A stretch of DNA of 64,000 nucleotides from NCBI RefSeq assembly GCF_043641665.1, contig NC_092201.1:3496501-3560500 (forward strand). Reading direction: 5' to 3'. Positions 23,376-36,560 of the stretch are shown here, in pieces. This DNA comes from Enoplosus armatus. Its lineage: Eukaryota > Chordata > Actinopteri > Centrarchiformes > Enoplosidae. The translations under genes and the position numbers were made by a program. The notes below the pieces were generated by a model, which saw nothing but the letters and a program-made list of their open reading frames with translations, ran no database searches and was not told where the DNA came from. Every line of letters begins with the position of its first letter. The stretch's first letter is position 1.

Positions 23376-24738
23376 TGTAAAGGCAGACTTTTTTTTTTTA
23401 AATATCCCATGTTTATAGCTGACTAAAACACACAGTCACCTTTATAATTAGATAGCTGAAATAGATAGACATGACACCGGCCATATCTCAAGTGAAAGGA
23501 TGGATGAATTACCCCACAAAGGTCTGGGGAAGAAGTCATGAATGATTTAAAGGCACAGCAGGTCTGCTCTGGCCCTACTGATAAAGAAACCAATTAGTAT
23601 GGTTAGTGTCCCTGTCATGTGATCTGGGCCTGCTGATAGTTTACTGTCCAAGCTCACATTAAGTATTCACCCTCACAATATAAGTCCACCCTTCCACCTG
23701 CCATCTTATAAAACGGGTATGACAGGGGTTTTTATCTCCGTCTTACGCTCCTGTCATTCTTCATCACTTTCTCCCGTGTCATGCACACGTCGACCTGAAG
23801 CCCACTTTCTGAGGACGGTGAGTGAGTCAGCCACCTGTTAATCATTGTGACAAGTGTGCGTGCTGACAAGTTGGACACTCCTCGGCCGGGTGATTCAGCC
23901 TGCAGGGCGGAGAACAGCACCTGGCACGGAGGCTGCCTGCAGGTCAGGAGCTTTGTTATTGAAATTTGAATCTGATCCAGGCTGATTCAATCATATGACT
24001 TCCGTGAATTCCGTCTGTGCATATTTAGAAAGATCACTGCATAGCTCTGGGATAGATCCACAACAAATCTCTCCACTATGATCAATCCTAATAACCTAAT
24101 ACACTTCCAGTCCATTTCCCCTGGGCACTGACTTATAATATCCATGCTTGTGCATGTGTGAAAGACAGATAGCAGTCAGAGAGTTAAATGTGACATTTAA
24201 TTATTCCCAGGTTGGTGCTCTCTTTGTGCTTTAGCATTGATTTGGTTCAGAGAGGGCATTGGCTGTGAGCTCACAGAAAACAACTTTAGCCTTATGTAAA
24301 TGGCATTAAGAGCAGATCTCTAATGGGTATTGCAGTGCTGCATGGCACTTGTGAGGCTGTAAAAAGGAGCATTTCAAGCCTGCTCTCTCTCTGCCTGCTT
24401 TGATTCATTGCAAGAAAATCAAAAAACTCTGTCAGAGTTGAGCAAACACACACACACACTCTCTCTGGCATGCCCGGCATTGTGGTTTTTCATCTAAATG
24501 TCACCACATTTGACTTTTAATAAGTGCAATAGAGTTCAGAATCCAATTATATGACAAAAAGAGAGATGCAGCACAGCATTTCTGATCTGCAGTGTGTAAA
24601 TGTCAGAATTCATGGTGATAAGATGATGTAAAATCAATGTGTGCGTCAAGGAGTGAAGCATTTGCGTGTAGACATAAAATTCACTCACTTAATTACAAGA
24701 TGGCATTGTTCCTTTTCCCCAGCAGCGATGTTTGTGTT

Positions 24739-24790
24739 CTTTATATGCTTCCTGCAGCGCTTCCTGTCTCCAACTCAGCCGTGACGTCAG
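24739..24790 (-). promoter_or_regulatory. CRE plus TATA arrangement, candidate minus-strand promoter
   Basis: A perfect palindromic CRE (TGACGTCA, 24782-24789) is followed on the minus strand, 36 bp downstream, by ATATAAAG (TATA at 24745-24740). The spacing suits a CREB/ATF-type TATA promoter with a start near 24712. No coding exon could be joined to it; it could serve an alternative 5' exon of tmcc3 or be chance. Confidence 0.3.
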
Positions 24791-24857
24791 CCTGACACTG
24801 CTCAGGAGCGTTTAGGTGCGCCTCTGGCTTGTTTAGGTGAGGACGAGGATCAGGGCG

Positions 24858-25216
24858 TTCCGGTGAGGGTTTTGTTTGAGGGAGTTTGGAACATTATGGA
24901 GGGATTCTGGAATGTTGAAGTGAGGGAATCAGAACGTTGCCGTGGGATTTGGGAATGTTTAAGGGGGGTAACAGGAACATTCTGTAGGGGTTCTGGAATG
25001 TTTAACTTAGGGGTGGGTCAGGATGTTCTGGTGGGATTCTACAATGTTTAGGTTACCGGGGTCAGAACTTTCCGGTGGGATTATAGAATGTGTAAACTGT
25101 ATCAGATTACTCCGTAAGGGCTCGGGAATGTTCAGGCTAAGGGGTCAGACCTTTCTGGTGGGAATCTGGAATGTAGAAGGGGGATCAGATAATTCTGTTG
25201 GGGTTCTTGAATGTTC
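24858..25216 (+). repeat. Minisatellite, about 43-bp unit, about 8-9 diverged copies
   Basis: Units with the shape GGTCAG-A-CTTTCTGGTGGGATTCTGGAATGTTTAGG recur; the GGAATGTT-like landmark falls at about 24909, 24952, 24995, 25041, 25085, 25124, 25168 and 25208, i.e. every 39-46 bases. Units differ by many substitutions and small indels. It lies just beyond the CRE/TATA arrangement at 24739-24790. Confidence 0.85.
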
Positions 25217-25259
25217 TACGGGACATTTTGATGCTACACTTGTTTTGTTGTTATATTGG

Positions 25260-28200
25260 ACTGCATTATGTTGAAGATGTTTCTAACATTTTGTCAATTT
25301 GTATATAACTTAAAGAGTAAATAAATCTATTTTCAATCGTTGCACAAAGGCAGAAGTTATTACTGCATTGCTCTACATTGGTGATGACGTACAAGGTTTT
25401 CACTGAGTGCATTTCGGTGCTACTATAACTGACTTCAGTGCTACCTCACTGACAGTATCACTGATTTGATCCAATATGTGTTGAGAAAAAGACAGACAGA
25501 CGGAGAAAGAAAGTGAGACTGAGAGCTAATTGACAAACAGCTGTCCTGATCCGCCTGGTTATTGCTGTGTCTCTTAGTCAGACAGGGAGGGAAACTCTCC
25601 AGAACAGACTGTGTGCTCAGACGTCTCTCTGTGAGAAGAAACGTCTCCTTGCTTCCTCATTTCCTTTGGTCGTTGTAAGATAGCACTGCTACTCAGACAG
25701 ACAGACAGACAGAGGCACACACTTGGATTTCATGGATGTAATACAGACTGTCAAATCAAACGATGGCATGGAGATGAGATTGAACCCAGAAGAGGTCATG
25801 TTTAATTAATCCTGCACTCATTTTCATCCATTACATAGACAGGGAATGTATGTGTGAGAGTGCTATGACAAGTAAATGATAACCTAACATTCGAAGCTCC
25901 AGGGAAAGAGACATTATGTGGAGAGAATTACATTAAGATCTTGAATATTTTACAGTTATGACTCGCGCCTAATGTTCCACTGTTGCACAGATGCTCTAAT
26001 GTGTTAATAATTTTGCGCTCAGTGACTGCTTTTGTCAGTCGGGAATATGTCTACATCCAGATGAGCACAGATGCAAAAAGCTGCGGCTGACTGCTATGTG
26101 CTTCTCTTGGTATAACTCAGGGCGAAGACAGAATCAGCATCAGCTCAGTCAGAATCAATTGAACAGGGGGATTACACATACACAAGCACATCCTTTGGGC
26201 TCAATAATTGGAGCAAGTGAAGTTATGATGTATTTCTGGATTATATAACCCCCACAGAAGCCCTGTCCAAAAAAACATCCCTTTTTTCATTGCACCCTCT
26301 TTTCATCGTTGTGTGCTTGCGTGTCCTCAAATCACACTCTCTTCTTATTAAAGCTGTCAACCTCCTGCTCACTTTTTTATTATGTCAATGCGTTAGTGCC
26401 AGCAATTACATTTTCTTTCATGATGTGTCCCCTTCTCAGATGATAATTTCCCTGCCTTCCTCTCCCTCCCTCCCTCCCTTTCACCTCATGGCTTTTATCT
26501 TTCCCACAATCTTCCCTTCCTTCCTTTCACTTATTGGACCACCTTTATAACTCAGCATTTCATATTCAGCAAGCCCTTCAAACACTGCAGCTTGGCTTCA
26601 ATCAAACAGAGCGCATGATCTGTGTCACTCAGCTTCACCCTGAATAACTAAAATTTATGTAATCCCTCTGGATCTCGATGCCAAAAAAAGATAGATTTGT
26701 CAGCAATGCTCGTTTCAACTACATAGATGTTTTTTCCACCTTGTGCTATTGATGCTGATAAGCCCCATTAGGCTCAGTAGTGGACGAGTAATGATCCTCA
26801 CTCGCACACATACACAAACATGTTGCGACAGAGAGGGGGTAAAGAGCGCGAGGGAGGCTGCTGCTGCTGCTGTGGCTACCGTTTGGCAATGGGGACAGTG
26901 ACTAATCAGTCTGAGCATCCACATATATCACCAGGCAGAAGCAATCAACAGAGAAGACTCAGTCTGACATGTATTATTAACACACTCCAGCGGCAGGGTC
27001 AGCCACGATACCAAGCCTGTATGACATGTAGACAAACATTAAGTTGCACCAGCGTAAATCTATCATTGGCAAGTTTGCCAATTGCAGCATTAAAGCTTAA
27101 ACCTGCAATAACAGATTTTTGGGGGGGGCGATGGAAACAAGCTGTGCATACAACAGTGGCATTATTATCACCTTTTAAGTTGATATGTTGCACTTGTTAG
27201 CAAACAGATGCTTATATATATATCCAGAAGATACGAAGCAACATTAGCATTCATTTGGCGTTGTGTTTCTGGTCACCTGATGAAGTTCAATTCACTTAAC
27301 TTTTCTGTTTTTGGTCTCCATCAACTCCATAGAAAAATATCTGGCTCTTTATTGGCTAAATGTCCCATTTTCTTCACCACAGAGTCGCTAAATTTGTCTG
27401 TCAGCCTTTTGGTGTTGGGCTTAATTGTCATTCCTCTGTGAATGTAGTTTAGAATGAGAGGCAAATATCTGATTATGCTAACATTATTAGGTAATTTAGC
27501 TAGTACTATTGGGATTACATTTTGAAATTTAAGATATATTGTGTTTTTTTGTGAAATGTAATTTAATATGTATATTATTATTAAATAGTATTTCATCAAG
27601 TGTTGTGTTACTTCCTTTACTCCTTACTGGCAAGCAAATGTATGCTTTATTTAGTTCAGTTAGCCAGGTTACTAGCTAGTTTGTGTGGTGCAACCTTATT
27701 TAATTTAGTGATACTTAAATCTCCACTAAAGTAAAGTACTTTTGTTATATGTAGTTTGAACCTATCAAGAGCAGGTGCAACCAACCGCAATCCAGAGCTC
27801 CTTTAATTCACTCTCTACTTTTACCGTCTCTCCTCACTTTGCTATCTCTACCTCAAAAGCAACTCTTTCAAAGAAATGAACAGAAGAAGCTTCTCTCCTC
27901 TTCTGTTGCTCCCTCCTCCTCCTCACACTCCTCAAGCTCTTTTCAGCCTCTATAATAGAATTTCTTCAGGGAGGGCTAAGGTTCCCTGCTTTCCAGCCGT
28001 ATTCTTTTGTCCCAGCCTAGCAGGGGAACTAAATCAATGGGGCACTTGAATGCGCATGCTGGCAATGGAAACGCATTGACGGTTTTTAAGTGTAAATTTA
28101 AGCGGTAAATTTAAGCTGACTGCAGTTGAGACTCTGCAGCAGATAGATGTGGTAGTGTCAAGGTTAATCACACGGCCACAAAATCCCAAACCCTGATGCA

Positions 28201-29080
28201 CTTTTATTGTAAATAGAAAATGGCACTGATGATACTATTCAAAACAGAAATATAGTGAGGCATATTTCTGGGAATGAAACAGATGGTCTTCTGAATAGGT
28301 AGAACAGAGATGGGGGTTTTTGGTGGCCAAGAGGGGAAAGGACCTGGGTTATAAATCCCCCCATGCTTTCCCCTCCCTAAAGGAAAACTATGATTATGCC
28401 AAAATACACTCCCTACTGACTCTATGACATTGTAGTTTAAGCACAATTGCTAAAAATGACATTGTTTACACATACAACTAAAATGGCAATGCTGCAATTT
28501 AGAGACAGGACAGTCTAATGCGGGTGCACTGGCATAGAAAGACAAATTCAACTGTCTGCAGAGGTGCCCGCACACTGAGTTGATTAACACAACTGCAATG
28601 TTTTGACATGACCTCTTCATACCCACGTGATTCAAAAGGTTGAATTCATAGTCTTCACGTTATTCTGCAGGGGTGAGGATCTAATGTTTTTGGAGTTTGA
28701 CTCATACCAGGAACTAAAATTCTGAATATTTTGCCATCTGTAACATAAATACAATATTTTTTAATATTAAGCATTATGGGAATGAAATGCTAAATCACTG
28801 GAGTGGATCACTTGTGTCACAATAATCATGTGCATTCACAGTTAATTAAATATATTGTAAATATATATAGAAAAATACTTGGGACATCCCAAATTTGGGA
28901 CCCATGAACACCAACTAAAAATCCATCTTTTTCAAAAAAAGCTCACACAATAAAACTATACAAATATACAGGGCTACAACAATTAGTCAATTAATCGATA
29001 ATTTAATAATAATAATAATAATTTAGTTAAACATTCTCTGGTTCCACTTTCTTAAATGTGAGGATTTTCACATATAAAAT
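25260..29080. other. Non-coding stretch with no supported gene
   Basis: AT-rich intergenic or far-upstream DNA. I see a pyrimidine-rich tract with repeated CCTCCCT at about 26455-26480 and a short family C fragment at about 28972-29060. No exon, RNA gene or known repeat otherwise. Confidence 0.5.
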
Positions 29081-29443
29081 CTAGTCACTAGTTACTTTGC
29101 AGATTCACATTATTAATACAATCATAATACAATATAATTGACTAATAAATCCAGGTGTATTATTATAGGTTAAGATACACAGAAGTATACAAAGTAATTC
29201 AAATTAGCTCCAACTCTAACAGCTGCTACACGAAAGTGATGAACACATGAATGCATCAATAACTATAATCCAATTATATGCTATAAATTATTCTGAAATG
29301 GGACATTCTGCATAATGAGTACTTTTACTTTCAATACTTTAAGTACATTTTGCTGCTAATACTTTTGTAAGTAAAAATTTGAATGCAGGACTTTTACTTG
29401 TAACGTACAATACAAATGTCTGCGTACTTCTTCCACCACTGGG
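29081..29443 (-). repeat. Family D repeat, inverted copy
   Basis: On the plus strand it ends GAATGCAGGACTTTTACTTG and GTACTTCTTCCACCACTG, the reverse complement of the family's left end. The left side has CAGATTCACATTATTAATAC and GTAATTCAAATTAGCTCCAA as in other copies. Confidence 0.75.
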
Positions 29444-30054
29444 TATACCTGAAATGTATCTGTGCTGAAGATGTTTGGTTTAACATCGATGCCTGTTACA
29501 TGTCTTAATGAAGCTTTTGGTGTATTGAAGTGATCCAAACACTGCAGCCTGGCTGTAATGTGAGCTGATCGGACTATCAGAATGTGTGAATGCTTTCATA
29601 AAGGACAGTGCAGCCTCTCTGAGCGATCGCGGGCACCAGAGGCCGTTTGAAATGAATATCTGAGGGGTCACACTTTCAAAGCGTGCGGAGGGGGAGGAGG
29701 GGTGGGGCACCGGCCACGCTTTCATGTGTCATCCCGCTACACGCCCACGTCACTGCCCACCCTGCACCACCAGCTTGTGACATTTGCAGCCCCTTTGTCT
29801 TCCTCTGAGTGGTTTGAGATCTCTTTGGAGAATTCATTTTTTTTTCTCCAGTATAAATGACAGCTGCTGTGACATGTAGGCGTTGAGAGAGAGAGAATTA
29901 AAGGAACTGAAAGATACAGAGGTGTGACATTAAAGCAAGAGGTCAGAGAGAGATAAAAGGTTCAACAGACTGACATATGACGACATCACCACCATTTTTC
30001 TGTCAAGATATCAAATAACTCAACAGACAGAACTCTAACATTCATATACTGTCG

Positions 30055-30535
30055 GATAGCTAATATTAACTCGATCAATGGATTAGTCATTTGCCAACAA
30101 TGATAATCAATTCTATATTTTGGGAGATATGTTTATTTGCTTTGCTCAGATGAGAGGACAGATACCACTCTCAAATCTGTCTCAAAAATATGAAGCTACA
30201 GCCATGAGCTCAGCTTAGCATAATGACAGGAAACAGAGGGAAACAGCCAGCTTGTCATTTTCACACTTTTGTACTGATTAAGCAAATACGATATAGACTA
30301 GCTGTTTCCCCCTGTTTCCTGTCTTTATGCTAAGCTAAGCTAAAAACCTGCTGGCGGTAGCTCCAGGTTTAATACACAGACATGACAGTGGAATCGATCT
30401 TCTCATTTCAGCAAGAAAAAACGCATTTCCCAAAATGTTCTTTTTTTGGGTCAAACTTTTCTTTTCAGCGCTGAAACAATTACTTGATTAATTGATTAGT
30501 TGAGTCATAACCGATCATAAGAAAATGTATCTGCA
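30055..30535. repeat. Family B fold-back element (30118-30440) flanked by family C fragments
   Basis: The left arm (TTTTGGGAGATATGTTTATT, TGAAGCTACAGCC, CAGCTTAGCATAATGACAGG) and right arm (CCTGTCTTTATGCTAAGCTA, CGGTAGCTCCAGG, GCATTTCCCAAAATG) are inverted copies of one another over roughly 120-135 bases. This gives a MITE-like hairpin of about 320 bp. AT-rich pieces of family C lie at 30055-30117 and 30465-30535. Confidence 0.75.
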
Positions 30536-30549
30536 ACTATTTTCATGGA

Positions 30550-30812
30550 GTTAGATGAGAAGATCGATATCACTCTTACACCACTTTTACACTTCAGTTT
30601 TTGTATGAATTAAACATAAAAGATATAACATGTTAATTAGTGAGCTTTAGAGGTACTGGTAGGTACTGGTTTACTTTCAGACAGAGTCAGGCTAGCTGTT
30701 TCCATGCTTTGTGCTAAGCTAAGCTAACAGGTTCTTGGCTGTAGCTTCATATTTACCGTTCAGATATGAGAGTGGTCGACCTCCTCATCTAATTCTCAGC
30801 ATGAAAGCGAAA
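30550..30812. repeat. Family B fold-back element, second copy
   Basis: The left end TTAGATGAGAAGATCGATAT is complementary to the right end GACCTCCTCATCTAA. Internal markers are TTAATTAGTGAGCTTTAGAG, GTCAGGCTAGCTGTTTCC and TGTGCTAAGCTAAGCTAACA. It follows the first copy after about 110 bases. Confidence 0.7.
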
Positions 30813-30864
30813 TAATCATATATCACATAAATATAAGTAATTTGCTGCTTTTGTCTTTTTAGTG

Positions 30865-31125
30865 AGTGTGTTTACATGCACTCCAGTATCCTGGTGAGTC
30901 AAATTTAGATGTGATGAGGAAGGAAAATATTAGAATTATCTCTCAGCATAATGCAAAACAATTCAACAGCACCACAAACAACAGCCTCCAAAATGACCAT
31001 AAAGTTGAATCAGCATCTCCTTAAAACAGTTTGAACCTAAACTGAACATTATAACCTTTACAGCAGGATTCATTGTTCTATCAGAGCTAGGAACCCCTAA
31101 TAAACTGGCACCTGCAGTGTACATA
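30865..31125 (-). repeat. Family E repeat, inverted partners nearby
   Basis: TTAGAATTATCTCTCAGCAT, GCCTCCAAAATGACCATAAA, TTAAAACAGTTTGAACCTAA and CCCTAATAAACTGGCACCTG. Between its blocks this copy and that at 38735 read in opposite orientations. Confidence 0.65.
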
Positions 31126-31332
31126 AAGTCAAGACAGTGTGAAATTAAGAACACAGGGAGAATCTAACATTTCTTTCTCCTGCTGACTTCACTGATAAAA
31201 GAGATGACGATAGAGAAAAGACTAAACCTCTGTTTACAGTACAAAGCCTGTTTTCCCCTTCAGAGGAGCTAGCTAGAGGCTATCGACACAGACAAGGTTA
31301 TATGTTAATGAAGATGAGCACACACACGTAAT

Positions 31333-31338
31333 CCACAC

Positions 31339-31372
<34 letters not shown>
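31333..31372. repeat. CA microsatellite
   Basis: About 20 units with one CG interruption; a second tract lies at 31510. Confidence 0.95.
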
Positions 31373-31375
<3 letters not shown>

Positions 31376-31509
31376 TCAGTTTAACTTTGATTCAACCAGA
31401 CAAGTCAGTTATGAATAAATCCTATCATATCCGGTGTAATGTTATTCACACATGAGGAAAGAAAATGTGCTTATTTTGTTTTTCTGGTCCTCTCCTCTGA
31501 ACTCAATCA

Positions 31510-31517
31510 CAACACAC

Positions 31518-31566
<49 letters not shown>
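31510..31566. repeat. CA microsatellite
   Basis: About 28 units on the plus strand. Confidence 0.95.
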
Positions 31567-31572
<6 letters not shown>

Positions 31573-31704
31573 CTGGCATAAATGTCCTTAATAATGGTTT
31601 GACATGTGTGTTGGCATCATTCATGCCCTGGCCCTCACAGCAACAGGTGGAAACAGTATATGCATGTGTCTGGTCTTGTACGTCTATCTTTGTGAGGACA
31701 GCAA

Positions 31705-31920
31705 CTGTGGTGGTAAAGTACATTTACACAAGTAGTGTGCTTAGGTATAATTTTGAAGTACACTCCACTACATTTATTTGAACGCTTTAAGTTACTTCGC
31801 AAATAAGGATATTGCATATAAAATGTATCATCAGCTCATAAAATATAATGCACTGTTATAGATTAAAATATCGAGCAGTGTATGAAGTAGTTAAAACCAG
31901 CTCCACTATGACAACATTAG
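31705..31920. repeat. Family D repeat fragment
   Basis: GTGGTGGTAAAGTACATTTA, AAGTACACTCCACTACATTT and GAAGTAGTTAAAACCAGCTC. Confidence 0.6.
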
Positions 31921-32099
31921 ATCTTGAGAATGAGGACATTGTTTTTCTTCACTTCTTCAAAGAACTGGCATGAAGCCCTAAAAATATGTAGGTGTTATTA
32001 TTTAAAAAATATAATAACTGAAAATAGTAATTATAAAACTTGATTCAGCATTGTATAAAATTGATTAGTGATATGTCACTTGCTGCTACACAGAGTAAA

Positions 32100-35000
32100 C
32101 AGAGTCACAACTTGGGAAAGGGGTTAAAAATCTCATTTATTGTGAAGCACATGGAGTATTTTTTTGGTCTAGATGGAGAAAAGAGTCTTTGGGGATTCTA
32201 GAAATACCTCCAAAAACAGCGGTAAGTGTTATCAAACAACCTTCAGGGGTTTTGAAAGATCGCCAGGGATTTATCTTTCAGGAGAACAGATGCTTAGCTC
32301 TGTGACTTGACTGTAATGACAACACATGGGAGGCACAAACTGTGGGCCTGGTTTAGGTTCAGGTTAGAGGAGAATGTCGACGAGGGTCCTCACAAGAATA
32401 GAGGTACAAACATGTGAATGTATGTGTGCACCGTCAAAAGGTCACCAGTGTACAAAGAGAGTAAGTGGGCTGATAGCATCATCATCATCTCTTGTTGCTG
32501 ATAAGTGGAGCATCTGTAACAAACATGATGAGAAATGGATGGTGACTATAGGATGACAGCTTACGTATGTGTGTGTGTGTGTGTGTGTGGGTGTGTTTAC
32601 AGAATTAGAGGCTGGGGTCTGCGGATGAAGGTTATCATCATCAGGGAAATTATACACATGCATGTAGGCCCGGGTCTAATCAGTGTGACAGCCAGGTTAG
32701 GTTTTAAAGGGTTAAAACCTAAGCCTCAAAATGTCCGCCTGGACTTGGCTTATTTTGACGGAGAGGCGCGAGTTAAATTACCGTAATGACACCATATTGG
32801 CTGTAAAGCACAACGTCTCAGCTTTCAGAAACCGTCACACTGTGTGTTAAAGGGTTAACACTCACTTGCTTCACTTCAAGGTTACACAATTTATTGTGTT
32901 AATTAAATCCCTTCTTGAGATTGTACTGAGCACATTGCAGCAATTAAACACAGCAAGTAGTTTGTGGTGCAACTAGCCTCATCATGAATGTATATCATGA
33001 GACCAGATAGTTTCTGGGGCGCACTGAAAATAATATGAGTTATGTGCAGCCGCAAGAATGGCAAGACTGTGGGTTTATTATTATTTTTTTGTTCACAGCA
33101 TTGCAGACACTGAATACACTCTGTCAAACGTCTGGAAGCAAAAATGGAAAGTAATTACTGTTGCAGGAAAATATGAGTAATAATGGGACTGCACTTCACC
33201 AGTGGTAGCGAATAATGAATCAGGACTAACCATGAAATATCTTTTTTTTTTTCCTAAACAGATGAGTTTTGTTTTGCAGTGATACATTGTTAGCGCACCA
33301 CCTTTACCTTTAGTGTGACTATCTCCATTAAAACCAGTATGCCTGGGATTCTATGTGATTAAAGCATCTTTCCAGTTATTCAGCTGACATACGTTTTGTT
33401 TTATCTTTTAATTGGACAATTATGGTGAACATCGGTGCAACCACTTTAATGGCTACATGACCAGCCTGGGTGGAATTTGTTTTCAGTAAAGCACGGTGAA
33501 ATGCTTGGTACACAAGGTCAGCAGCATACTATTTAAGCAGACTTATATCACAAAATAAATAATAACCGCAACAATTCTACCAGGGCAGAGAAAAGCTGCA
33601 TATAGCACAATGCAGGGACGCAGCAGCTGTTTGTGTTTCAAAGTTGGGAATCAACAAATTCTACACATGAATGCTTTAATTACAAATAATGAACTGTTCT
33701 TTAGTTTTTGCCATAGAGAAGAGTTGTTACGGACGCAAAAGGAGGAAGTAGATTCATGGGAAATGCAGGCCTATTGAAAGCACTGAGGAAGTATAGTTTG
33801 AACCACTAATATCACTTTAACCCTTAATGTAACTTAAACTAAATCCTGATTCAAATTTTGGGTTGGGGTGGGAGATATGGACAAAATATATATATATTGT
33901 AATACCAATATATATTGTTATATAGTACATTTTGAGACTGTTTATGGATGAAAGAGCCAAATTGTATGTATCTAAAGGGATATCTACCTCAGTTTAAACA
34001 GTATGGTAGAGTCTCTGATGGCTGACATATTTATATCATCTCACTTTATATATAATCATATTCACTATCCCAGTTTTAGTCCTATCCTAAACTAACCCCT
34101 TGTAGTAGAGCGATCCCACAAAATGTCCTCACAATGCATATTTTTTCCCTAAGAGCATTTAAGTGCACGTCAGGATAAAATAACACAAACACACACACAC
34201 TCAATGTGCTATATTAGAGAGAGAAATGTGCTGTTGACACGTTACACTGAAATGTCCTCTGAGACTCTGTTATGGGATAAACACACACAGCTTAATGAGA
34301 GAGAGCGAGGGGGAAATAAAAGCAGAGCTTCGACCAAGGTCTTGAATGCTGTGTGTCTGAGACACTGTGATGGTTACCATGGTAAACCACAGCTAACTGT
34401 TGGAGGGCATCTACATTGCAAGATATACTGTACACAGAGGATCTGACAACATATCAGGGGTATAGAAGCTGTGAAAACACTGATCAAGGCTCCTACCTTG
34501 AGGAGGGAGGAGGGTGAAAACGCAGCAGGGAGCGATAAAAAAGCAACGTCTTGCTGCCTCTTCCTTCTACTATTTCCTTGTTTGTAGACTGAGGAAGGCT
34601 GTTGGCTTGACAGGAAGAGCCCCATTATACTGGGAGGGGTTATGTAACATTATTTTTATGGCATTTTGTTGTGCATATACTTACAGACTGAGGCACACAT
34701 GCATGCAAACACAAAAACACACAGTGTCAGCACAATAAGGGCAGTCCAAAACACAGCAACTATCTAGGGATTGGCTCAGGGATGCTCCTCTTTTAGCTAC
34801 AGAGAACAACCAGACATTTTGATAGAGTGGCTGAGATTGTGATTGGACAGATAAAGACAGGAGGAACATAAACATGACCTCCTGCTCGAGCACTCGGAGC
34901 CAGAACAGAGAAACTTCAGGAACGGAAGAGCAAGCGAGAAAGAAAGAGAAAATGCAAACCTGTTCTACAGTTTAAGAGGTGTGCATGACATATGGCTGGC

Positions 35001-36240
35001 TAAAGACATTCCTTAGATGTTACTCAAGCAGCAAAGACCAATCACATGCTGCTTCACGCAGACACAGACATGGTAAAACTTGCCACAACTTTTAACTGTT
35101 GAAAAAAACAACTTCCTTGATTATCTCTGGTCGCAAAACACAAAATAATGTAATGAACAAAACCATGTAAGATCAACCTCCCTCTTTATAGTCTTGTCTT
35201 TAAACCTATTATCTAATCAGAGCCATCTATACCGAGAATACCAAGCCTTAGACAGCTTCCCCGAAAAGCTATCAAAACATTTCAGTGGTAAACAAGTGAT
35301 AAATTAACTTTTTGTGTCTGACATACAGAGCTACTCATGTGATCCACATAAATGTCAAGTTCATAAGGGCAATAATGCACTGCTGATCGCATGTGACTCT
35401 GCGACTGACTTCATTTGACCTTTTTTACAGTTTTTCTCTCATGCAGGAGAGATAAACAGCAAGAGAAGCGATTCCTTTATCTATCGCACCAAACAGACAA
35501 AAACCTCAAAAACAAGGAGACAGATTTAGTAACAAATGCAAAACGCTACCTCTGTTACATAGATGAGCGGAGTAGCACTGTAGTTCTTCCTCATGCCTCC
35601 TCTTCCTCACAGCCTGAGGTCAAAGTGCATGCCACAGCAGCTTCAGAAGAACCCTGCACCAGCATCAGAGAGCTCTGTCTGCCTCTTTGAAGTTTCAGGA
35701 CTACCCTCTGAGGGAGGAGGAGTGTGTGTGTCTGTCTATCTAGTAGTGTGTGTGTGCAAGCCTCTTATTGTGAAATATTTTGCTTCCTGTTAGCAGTTAT
35801 CAGGCTCAAACCAGCGGCACCCTGTGCACCTCCACACTCTCAAATCGCACAACCTCGTCCTGCGGTGTGTTCCCAAGCTGTACTGTTCTGTACTGTTCTC
35901 ACACACGTCTGCCCAGTTGGGAGAGGACCACCTTAAAAGGCATGAGGCAGCCCGAGACGGAAATTTTTTGATCCCTATCAGCCCAGGCACACTTTGCCAC
36001 AGTAACCAGGACCACTGCCAATCAGGAGGGAGCAGAAATGGAGGATGGAGAGCTGGGGACAGACACTGGAAGAGGGGGAGGAAGAGGAGGGAGGAAGGGG
36101 AGAGATTTAAGGAGATGAATGAATGTGGGAATGTTGAGTTAGTGCAGGAATCTCCTGCCAGATTCACTCCCTGAAGGGTGAACACACTCTACAGGACGGA
36201 CACTCTGACAGCACTTCTAATCTGCAGCACCAGATAACAG
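32100..36240. other. Non-coding stretch with no supported gene
   Basis: No exon could be tied to a protein I know. Short open frames at 35415-35690 and 35824-36174 have no family features. Apart from the GT tract at 32567 I see only plain sequence. Confidence 0.5.
32567..32597. repeat. GT microsatellite
   Basis: About 15 GT units with one GG interruption. Confidence 0.95.
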
Positions 36241-36243
36241 CCT

Positions 36244-36244
<1 letters not shown>

Positions 36245-36284
<40 letters not shown>

Positions 36285-36290
36285 TGTGTT
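36245..36290. repeat. GT microsatellite
   Basis: About 22 units with TA interruptions. Confidence 0.95.
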
Positions 36291-36377
36291 CGAGGCTGGA
36301 CTCTGCATCCACTTATTTACAAGTGAGAGAGGGAGAAGTGTCAACAGTTGTTTCTTGTCATCCAGCCAACATAAAGG

Positions 36378-36560
36378 CCGTGGAAAGTAACTAAGTCCAT
36401 TTACTTGTACTGTCCATAAGTACAAATTCAAGGTTCTTGTACTTCCCTTGAGTATTTTTTTTTTCATGCCACTTTATACTTCTACTCCACTACATTTCAG
36501 AGGGAAATATTGTACTCTAGTCCACTACATTTATCTGACAGCTTTAGTTAGTAGATACTT
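36378..36560. repeat. Family D repeat fragment
   Basis: GTGGAAAGTAACTAAGTCCA, ATACTTCTACTCCACTACAT and TCAGAGGGAAATATTGTACT match the right part of the family. Confidence 0.7.

Noticed and set aside
24292..24480. Minus-strand frame beginning MPGMPE, which recalls the MPGSD start of human TMCC3
   Set aside because: Beyond the first three residues there is no similarity, it runs into a CA repeat and lacks a phase-0 donor.
34374..34625. Minus-strand frame ending at a good donor (CTCAAG|GTAGGA), considered as a tmcc3 5' exon
   Set aside because: The phase fits, but the peptide (…FSPSSLLK) shows no TMCC3 similarity and no promoter features surround it.
35415..36174. Two plus-strand frames of 91 and 116 codons
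   Set aside because: No known domain, no consistent splice sites, and low-complexity acidic-basic stretches; judged chance.
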